From the NCBI GenBank assembly GCA_029556005.1, contig JAKQGT010000056.1, positions 1-5,142 on the forward strand: 5,142 nt of DNA, written 5' to 3'. Shown here one piece after another: positions 1-4,366 of this stretch. The notes beneath the pieces are model-generated. The model was given only the letters and a program-made list of their open reading frames with translations, ran no database searches and had not been told where the DNA came from. Source of the stretch: Chlamydiota bacterium (GTDB lineage Bacteria; Chlamydiota; Chlamydiia; Chlamydiales; Simkaniaceae). The position numbers were made by a program, and so were the translations under genes. Numbering within the stretch: position 1 is the first letter of the stretch; the number at the start of each line of letters is the position of its first letter.

Positions 1-471
1 AAGAACGCCGCCGTATTAAGAGAACTATTTCCGGAAGCTCATCTCTACTTAATCGATCCTTGGGCCCCAACTCCAGAGTATCTGGGTTCGGGAAGTGCTG
101 TCTCAGAAGATCTTGCCGTTTATGAAAAAGCCCATCAAAGAGTCCTTGAGCTTTTTGAAAATGACTCCCAAGTCACCCTGATCCAAAAAACTTCTTCTGA
201 AGCTGCCCCCCTCCTCCCTAATCATCTCGATCTTGTTTTTATTGATGCTAACCATGCCTACAAAAACGTCAAACAAGACATTCTCACCTACCTCCCCAAA
301 GTGCGCTCAGGAGGAATTCTTTCCGGACATAACTACGGACGCAAACGCCTCCCCGGGGTCAAAAAAGCGGTACAAGAACTATTCGAAGACCATTTTCTCT
401 TAGGACAAGACGAAGTCTGGTGCTACTTTAAAGGGCCAAATTCAAGGGTAAATTCTGCGGGGCCGCAGTAA
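1..471 (+). CDS. SAM-dependent methyltransferase, Methyltransf_24 type (C-terminal part, 5' end outside window)
   Basis: An open frame runs from base 1 to a TAA at 469-471 and gives 156 residues with no start in view, so the N-terminus, including the glycine-rich SAM motif I, lies outside the window. What remains fits the class I methyltransferase fold. LYLIDPW (residues 15-21) supplies an acidic residue at the end of strand 2. TSSEAAP (64-70) is the usual loop before strand 4. DLVFIDANHAY (77-87) is the family signature, followed by a helix and the strand-5 turn VRSGGILSGHNY (101-112), then GVKKAVQELF (119-128). Family members transfer a methyl group from SAM to small molecules or glycans; the substrate cannot be told here. 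The family normally ends near VWCYFK (139-144), so the last 12 residues, GPNSRVNSAGPQ, look like a recent extension into the convergent gene. The class is fairly sure, the substrate unknown. Confidence 0.8.
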   Translation, partial: KNAAVLRELFPEAHLYLIDPWAPTPEYLGSGSAVSEDLAVYEKAHQRVLELFENDSQVTLIQKTSSEAAPLLPNHLDLVFIDANHAYKNVKQDILTYLPKVRSGGILSGHNYGRKRLPGVKKAVQELFEDHFLLGQDEVWCYFKGPNSRVNSAGPQ

Positions 472-797
472 TCCATCGGCACATAGGTTACATAAACATC
501 CAATTGATGCTCTGCTGTAAAAACCGTATAGCCTCCAGGGACTTTCACAATCTCAACGACTGCTTCATCTCCTAGTCGCTCTTTGAAGCGGGGGTCTTTT
601 AGAATCGCATCCTTTTCAATTGCTGTTTGAATCCAAGGGGGAAGAGCTAAAAAACTCTGAAGCAAAGCATCTCGCACTTCTTTATTAGAAACTTCTGTAG
701 GATAACTCTCGCAAGGAGAATCTTCTGTTTTCTCAGGGAAAGGATAGAAAGTAAAATCATTGATTGACTCAGCAGAAACTTCTTCAATAGACATCAT
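423..797 (-). CDS. Small acidic protein of unknown function (124 aa)
   Basis: I do not recognise this protein. It is 124 residues long, with an acidic, low-hydrophobicity N-terminal part (about residues 1-40, rich in E, S, D and P). A helical segment follows at about 41-75 (KEVRDALLQSFLALPPWIQ). The C-terminal part is probably beta-rich and alternates hydrophobic residues (VVEIV, GYTVF, LDVYVTYVP, AEFTLEF). There is no signal peptide, membrane span or metal-binding cysteine cluster. Two adjacent ATG codons occur at 795-797 and 792-794. An AAGGGG Shine-Dalgarno at 801-806 lies 3 bases before the first and 6 before the second, so the second ATG is the likelier start (123 residues). The gene converges on the methyltransferase, and its last 16 codons plus stop overlap that gene antisense. 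The ribosome site and coherent amino-acid pattern support a real gene; the function is unknown. Confidence 0.65.
   Translation of the reverse strand: MMSIEEVSAESINDFTFYPFPEKTEDSPCESYPTEVSNKEVRDALLQSFLALPPWIQTAIEKDAILKDPRFKERLGDEAVVEIVKVPGGYTVFTAEHQLDVYVTYVPMDYCGPAEFTLEFGPLK
455..468. repeat. GC-rich inverted repeat in the convergent gene overlap
   Basis: CTGCGG (455-460) and CCGCAG (463-468) are perfect inverted arms separated by GG. In RNA this would form a five-pair stem with a four-base loop on either strand. It lies directly before the TAA of the methyltransferase and inside the 3' end of the opposite gene. No T-run follows on either strand, so it is not a standard intrinsic terminator. 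It could be a weak stop or an RNA end-protecting stem, or simply coding sequence. Confidence 0.4.
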
Positions 798-875
798 TCA
801 CCCCTTAATTTTGCTCAAATAATAGTCAAATTAATAATAAAAAACTATTCAAAAACATTTTAAATAAAAAAATAC

Positions 876-2027
876 TCAAGAAGAAACATTTTCTAAATAA
901 TTCTTTAACCCTTTTACCGATATTTTATTAGAAAGCTCATAATCTTTATCCCCTGGGTATATCACAGTTATATGTTGCAAATCTAAATCATTCAGAGCAA
1001 TTTGCATTGATTTTGTCATTTTAGGTGCATCAAGATATTTAAACTCAAACCCCTCTAACCCCCCCTGTTGATAGATTATAAGGTCTATTTCCGCTTCACT
1101 ATAAGTCGACCAGAAATAGCAATCTTCGCTATTTGCTTGCCTCCCCTTAATAATCTCCTCCATAGCAAAACCTTCCCAAGAAGCTCCAATTTTGGGATGC
1201 ATCTGTAATGCATGATTAGTTTGAATGCTCAAAAGCGCATGTAAAATCCCGCTATCTCTAAAGTATATTTTGGGCGTTTTGACTTGTCGCTTACTAATAT
1301 TTTCATACCATGGTTGTAGTTGCCTAACCATGAATGTACCCGTTAATAGGTCTAGATATTTCCGCATGGTTGTATCAGAAGCCCCAAAAGAACGCCCTAG
1401 TTCTGAAGCATTAAAAATATTTCCATGATAATGCGACAGCATAGTCCAAAACCTACGCAGGGCAACAGGTGGAATGCGAAAACCTAAGTTGGGAATATCT
1501 TGCTCTAGAAAAGTTCTTATATAAGCATTTCTCCAATCAGCACTAACCTCGTCAGATGATGCTAAGTAAGACCGAGGAAATCCTCCTCTTAGCCAAAGAC
1601 GTTCAAGATGATCTACTTCGCAATACGAAAATGGAGTTAACTCTAAATAAACAATACGACCAGCTAAGCTTTCCGAAGACTGCTTAATGAGCTCTCGAGA
1701 TGCGCTTCCAAGAATTAGATACTGTTGATGAGACTCAGATTGATCCACCAGAAGTCGGAGAACAGGAAATAAGTCAGGCCTCCTTTGGACTTCATCAATT
1801 ACTATTAATCCTCTTAGAGGTTTTAACGACAATAGCGGATTAGCTAATCGTTCCAAATCAATGGGCGATTCAAGATCAAAATAGTTTGAAGGAGAAAATA
1901 AAGAGTTGTCCTTGCAAAACATCTTTGCCAATGTTGTTTTTCCACATTGTCTAGGACCTAATATTGCAACAATAGGATGGCTCCTAAAGAAGCGTTTAAC
2001 TTGAGATAAGAAAAAAGGGCGGTCCAT
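876..2027 (-). CDS. AAA_14 / DUF4143 family ATPase (383 aa)
   Basis: This is a complete P-loop ATPase of the AAA_14 plus DUF4143 architecture; the cellular role of the family is largely unknown. Walker A is GPRQCGKTT (24-32, Lys30). Walker B is IVIDE (75-79), followed by VQRRPDLF. A sensor-like LILGSAS lies at 104-110 and the conserved LAGR at 121-124. The DUF4143 region has LRGGFPRSYL (146-155), a probable winged helix (about 185-240), KIYFRDSGIL (253-262) and GASWEGFAMEEI (281-292). It ends in EIDLII (313-318) and FEFK (327-330), whose Asp315, Glu328 and Lys330 match the PD-(D/E)XK nuclease-like pattern seen at the end of this family. The ATG at 2025-2027 has AAGG six bases upstream. Two sampled sequence lines within the gene are 28% and 37% GC against about 48% in recO and the second ALDH, so horizontal acquisition is likely. 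It is expressed as a single gene and no partner gene is visible. Confidence 0.9.
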   Translation of the reverse strand: MDRPFFLSQVKRFFRSHPIVAILGPRQCGKTTLAKMFCKDNSLFSPSNYFDLESPIDLERLANPLLSLKPLRGLIVIDEVQRRPDLFPVLRLLVDQSESHQQYLILGSASRELIKQSSESLAGRIVYLELTPFSYCEVDHLERLWLRGGFPRSYLASSDEVSADWRNAYIRTFLEQDIPNLGFRIPPVALRRFWTMLSHYHGNIFNASELGRSFGASDTTMRKYLDLLTGTFMVRQLQPWYENISKRQVKTPKIYFRDSGILHALLSIQTNHALQMHPKIGASWEGFAMEEIIKGRQANSEDCYFWSTYSEAEIDLIIYQQGGLEGFEFKYLDAPKMTKSMQIALNDLDLQHITVIYPGDKDYELSNKISVKGLKNYLENVSS

Positions 2028-2033
2028 GATTTA

Positions 2034-2070
2034 CCTTGAAAATTCCAACTATACATCAGAATATTCAAGG
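2034..2070. repeat. Inverted repeat CCTTGAA / TTCAAGG in the ATPase leader and promoter
   Basis: CCTTGAA at 2034-2040 and TTCAAGG at 2064-2070 are perfect seven-base inverted arms, 23 bases apart. Read on the minus strand, the upstream arm occupies the promoter spacer right next to the -10 box, and the downstream arm contains the AAGG Shine-Dalgarno of the ATPase gene. This placement would suit a repressor site. In a transcript read through from the tRNA it would also suit a stem that hides the ribosome site. Chance is possible for a seven-base match. Confidence 0.35.
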
Positions 2071-2086
2071 ATGAATTTTTTGTCAA
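2058..2086 (-). promoter_or_regulatory. Sigma-70-type promoter of the ATPase gene
   Basis: On the minus strand a perfect -35 box TTGACA (2081-2086) is followed, after exactly 17 bases, by TATTCT (2058-2063), a 4/6 match to the -10 consensus. Transcription would start near 2050 and leave a leader of roughly 23 bases that includes the AAGG ribosome site. A second possible -10, TATAGT (2048-2053), has no good -35 at the right distance. The position directly upstream of the ATPase ATG supports the call. Confidence 0.6.
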
Positions 2087-2113
2087 AAAAATATAACACC
2101 CTTAAAGCCAAAT

Positions 2114-2183
2114 ATTTACAAGAACACAAGTTTTTGCCTAGTAAGGAGGAGTGACAATAGGTAGCAACTTGGATTTACAAGAA
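2114..2183. repeat. Pair of 11-base direct repeats ATTTACAAGAA
   Basis: ATTTACAAGAA occurs at 2114-2124 and again at 2173-2183, in the non-coding stretch between the ATPase promoter and the 3' end of the tRNA. The second copy ends 14 bases before the tRNA. The copies do not match the tRNA 3' end, so they are not a classical tRNA attachment repeat. They may be a trace of a small duplication or of an insertion event, or chance in AT-rich DNA. Confidence 0.4.
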
Positions 2184-2197
2184 GATGCGAATGAAAA

Positions 2198-2271
2198 TGC
2201 ACCGAAGAGGACTCGAACCTCCAACCACCTGATCCGAAGTCAGGTACTCTATCCAATTGAGCTATCGGTGC
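2198..2271 (-). tRNA. tRNA-Arg, anticodon UCG
   Basis: The minus strand folds into a complete cloverleaf. The acceptor stem GCACCGA pairs fully with TCGGTGC. The D-arm is GCTC-AATTGGATA-GAGT. The anticodon stem CCTGA/TCAGG encloses the loop CTTCGGA, giving anticodon TCG (bases 2235-2237), which reads CGA-type arginine codons. A five-base variable loop and the T-arm GGAGG-TTCGAGT-CCTCT follow, with one G-T pair. The discriminator base is A at 2198. The CCA end is not encoded, as TTTT follows, so it must be added by the CCA-adding enzyme. The gene diverges from recO across 61 bases and lies upstream of the ATPase on the same strand. No clear terminator follows it. Confidence 0.95.
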
Positions 2272-2286
2272 TGAGTGATTGCAGGA

Positions 2287-2316
2287 AAAATAGCAAAAAC
2301 GCACAATTCTTTCCAA
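2287..2316 (-). promoter_or_regulatory. Candidate promoter of the tRNA-Arg gene
   Basis: On the minus strand TTGGAA (2311-2316) and TATTTT (2287-2292) stand 18 bases apart. Each matches the sigma-70 consensus at four of six bases, and the pair ends 15 bases upstream of the mature tRNA 5' end. It is the best pair in the short gap between the divergent tRNA and recO genes, but the match is modest. No convincing recO promoter was seen on the other strand; TTGCAG (2279-2284) with CACAAT (2302-2307), 17 bases apart, is the best weak candidate. Confidence 0.35.
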
Positions 2317-2332
2317 TCAAAAGGAATTTTGA

Positions 2333-3010
2333 ATGCATGAGAAACGCGTTGAAGGCATTGTCCTAAAAGCCATTCCCTTTAAAGAATCAGACCGCATCCT
2401 GAGCATTTTCACTCCCGATCGGGGAATCATCAGCCTATTTGTGAAGCGGATTTCCAAAAGCCGCCCCGCTATGGTCAATCTGACAACCCCCCTTTGCCGA
2501 GCAGAATTTGTCTTTCGCAAAGGACGCTCAGATCTCTACCGTTTTATTGATGGGAGCATTCTCGATCTCCATTTAAACTTGCGCCAGTCCTACAAGCACC
2601 TAGAATATGGAGCTAAAATGCTGGGAGCCATCTCCACTTCTCAAATGCCAGGGAAAGCAGCCCCTTCCCTTTATCTTCTATTGCTCACCTACCTCAAGCA
2701 GTTAGCAACCTTCCCTGATCTTCCCACTCTTTGGGCATCGTTTCAACTTAAACTTTTAAAGCATGAAGGGCTACTCGCCCTAGAGAAAAGCTGCAGTGTT
2801 TGTGGAAAGGAAGCGCTGCGCATAGTAGAGGGGGAAAGTCGCTGCACAGAATGTGTAGATAACCTCAGCTTTCCGTTTTCTAAAAAAGAATGGGAACACC
2901 TTTTGCTCCTTTTTCATGCAAAACAATTCGATACCTTTAAACACCTCAGCCTCGATCCCGTTTTGATCAAAGGGATCGATGCGCTCTACATGTCAAGGCT
3001 AGCCTCATGA
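2333..3010 (+). CDS. recO: DNA repair protein RecO (225 aa)
   Basis: RecO is a recombination mediator in the RecFOR pathway: it binds single-stranded DNA and SSB, anneals strands, and with RecR loads RecA at gaps in the cytoplasm. The N-terminal OB-fold begins with the typical VEGIVLKAIPFKESDRILSI (residues 6-25) and continues with TPDRGIISLFVKR (27-39). A helical middle part includes YLLLLTYLKQL (114-124) and FQLKLLKHEGLLAL (137-150). A zinc-binding knuckle of two CxxC pairs follows, Cys154/Cys157 and Cys171/Cys174, as in bacterial RecO proteins that keep the zinc site. At 225 residues it is close to the family's normal length. The ATG at 2333 has AAGGAA at 2321-2326, six bases upstream. Its TGA overlaps the ATG of the following aldehyde dehydrogenase (ATGA), so the two are probably translationally coupled. 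Confidence 0.93.
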   Translation: MHEKRVEGIVLKAIPFKESDRILSIFTPDRGIISLFVKRISKSRPAMVNLTTPLCRAEFVFRKGRSDLYRFIDGSILDLHLNLRQSYKHLEYGAKMLGAISTSQMPGKAAPSLYLLLLTYLKQLATFPDLPTLWASFQLKLLKHEGLLALEKSCSVCGKEALRIVEGESRCTECVDNLSFPFSKKEWEHLLLLFHAKQFDTFKHLSLDPVLIKGIDALYMSRLAS

Positions 3011-4350
3011 AAACATTTGCTGTGACAAATCCCGCTACAGGGGAAGTGATTGGAGAAGTTCCTGATCAGGGGAAAGAAGAGACTCAGAAAGCCATACAAA
3101 GGGGGCAAGAGGCCTTTCACAGCTGGAGCCGAAAAACCCCTAAAGAACGGGGAGAGGTTTTGAAAAGATGGCATCAACTCACGTTAGAAAATGTCGCTCA
3201 TTTGGCAAAAATTTTGCATCTTGAACAAGGGAAACCCCTACACGAAGCTGAAGAAGAGATCTATGATGGGGCTCTCTTTTTAGAATGGTGTGCTGAAGAG
3301 GCCAAAAGGGTCCACGGCTATACTGCTCTTTCTCCCGATCCTTCACGTCGGTTTATGACGATCAAGCAACCCATCGGAGTCGTTGGAGTCATTACCCCTT
3401 GGAATTTCCCCTCGGCGTTGCCTCTACAAAAATGTGTTCCCGCAATCAGCGTGGGATGTACGGTGATTCTGAAGCCTGCAGAAGAGACCCCTCTTTCGGC
3501 ATTAGAACAGGCAAAATTGGCTCAAGAAGCGGGACTTCCTGAAGGAGTTTTGAGTGTGATTTCTTGCTTAGATCCTCAAGAGGTAGGGCAGACTCTTATG
3601 GAAAATCCCCTGGTCAGAAAAATCACTTTTACGGGGTCAACGGAGGTGGGGCGTCTTCTAATGGAGCAAGCGGGAAAAACAGTCAAAAAAATCTCCCTAG
3701 AATTGGGGGGGAACTCTCCCCTACTCATTTTTGAAGACGCCAATAGCGACCTTGCCGTTGAACAGGCTATCAGCCTTAAATTCTATAACTGTGGACAGGT
3801 GTGTAACACCATCAACCGTTTCTTCATCCATGAAAAGCTCTATGGCACCTTCGTGAAAAAATTTCATAAACATATGGAAACCTTAAAGCTAGGTCCCCTC
3901 ATAAATGCAACCCTTGCGGATAGGATGGAATGGCTCCTTAGAGACGCTAAAGAAAAAGGGGCTCACATCATCGGAGGAAAACGGAGGGGATTGTTTTTTG
4001 AGCCCACTCTTGTCACAGAAGCAACCCCTCACATGGCTCTTTTTCATGAAGAAATCTTTGGCCCTGTGGCTCCTTTTTATCGGTTTTCTTCTGAAGAAGA
4101 GGTCCTTGCCCTGGCAAATGCTACTGAGTATGGCCTTGCAGCGTATGTTTTTACAGAAAACATGGGGCGCTCACTCCGCGTTGCAGAGGCTTTAGAAGCG
4201 GGCTCTGTGGGAATCAATACGACCGCAATCTACTCAGAGCTTCTCCCTTTTGGGGGATGGAAACAGTCAGGTTTGGGGCGAGAAATGGGTCTCGAAAAGA
4301 GCCTCGATCCTTTCTTGGAAACCAAATCTCTTGTCATCGGAGGGATTTAG
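3007..4350 (+). CDS. gabD: NAD-dependent aldehyde dehydrogenase, GabD (succinate-semialdehyde dehydrogenase) family, shortened form
   Basis: This cytoplasmic ALDH-superfamily enzyme (447 aa) oxidises an aldehyde to an acid; gabD is used as a family name and the substrate is uncertain. All catalytic landmarks are present: PWNFP (131-135, Asn133), LKPAEETP (155-162, Lys156), GSTEVG (210-215), LELGG (231-235, Glu232), GQVC (263-266, nucleophile Cys266), EEIFGP (348-353) and PFGGWKQSG (414-422). Glu159 after Lys156 favours NAD over NADP. The chain starts about 21 residues late compared with its downstream paralogue and lacks the first strand. Nothing resembling that segment is encoded in frame upstream, where recO overlaps. 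The usual loop of about ten residues between LKLG and PLI (295-299) is missing. Gln141 and Tyr260 replace two arginines that bind succinate semialdehyde in known enzymes. It is co-oriented with recO and with the paralogue that begins 16 bases downstream. Confidence 0.88.
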   Translation: MKTFAVTNPATGEVIGEVPDQGKEETQKAIQRGQEAFHSWSRKTPKERGEVLKRWHQLTLENVAHLAKILHLEQGKPLHEAEEEIYDGALFLEWCAEEAKRVHGYTALSPDPSRRFMTIKQPIGVVGVITPWNFPSALPLQKCVPAISVGCTVILKPAEETPLSALEQAKLAQEAGLPEGVLSVISCLDPQEVGQTLMENPLVRKITFTGSTEVGRLLMEQAGKTVKKISLELGGNSPLLIFEDANSDLAVEQAISLKFYNCGQVCNTINRFFIHEKLYGTFVKKFHKHMETLKLGPLINATLADRMEWLLRDAKEKGAHIIGGKRRGLFFEPTLVTEATPHMALFHEEIFGPVAPFYRFSSEEEVLALANATEYGLAAYVFTENMGRSLRVAEALEAGSVGINTTAIYSELLPFGGWKQSGLGREMGLEKSLDPFLETKSLVIGGI

Positions 4351-4366
4351 GTGTATATCCCAAATT

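Noticed and set aside
821..849. AATAGT/ACTATT inverted arms in the gap after the ATPase gene, considered as a terminator
   Set aside because: The stem is only six pairs, almost all A-T, with a 17-base loop. T-runs abound in this AT-rich stretch, so the match carries little weight. No convincing promoter for the small acidic protein could be fixed here either.
853..900. Imperfect direct repeat AAACATTTT-(CT)-AAATAA at 853-867 and 884-900
   Set aside because: Short, imperfect and in AT-rich DNA at the end of the ATPase gene; expected by chance.
876..2271. The ATPase, small protein and tRNA as a complete defence or toxin-antitoxin system
   Set aside because: There is no recognisable antitoxin, second effector, integrase or shared operon. 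The small protein has a separate ribosome site and a 78-base AT-rich gap. Only a solitary accessory ATPase is supported.
2116..2316. Minus-strand open frame across the tRNA
   Set aside because: Its sequence (PIAQLDRVPDFGSGGWRFESSSVH) is the familiar false translation of a tRNA gene.
2151..2366. Plus-strand open frame with a GTG start next to an AAGGAGGA sequence
   Set aside because: It runs straight through the antisense of the tRNA-Arg and into recO, has no spacing between the ribosome-like site and the GTG, and its protein shows no coherent pattern. The AAGGAGGA is probably chance.
3905..4195. Plus-strand 96-codon open frame inside the first ALDH
   Set aside because: It is an out-of-frame shadow of a gene with intact catalytic motifs.
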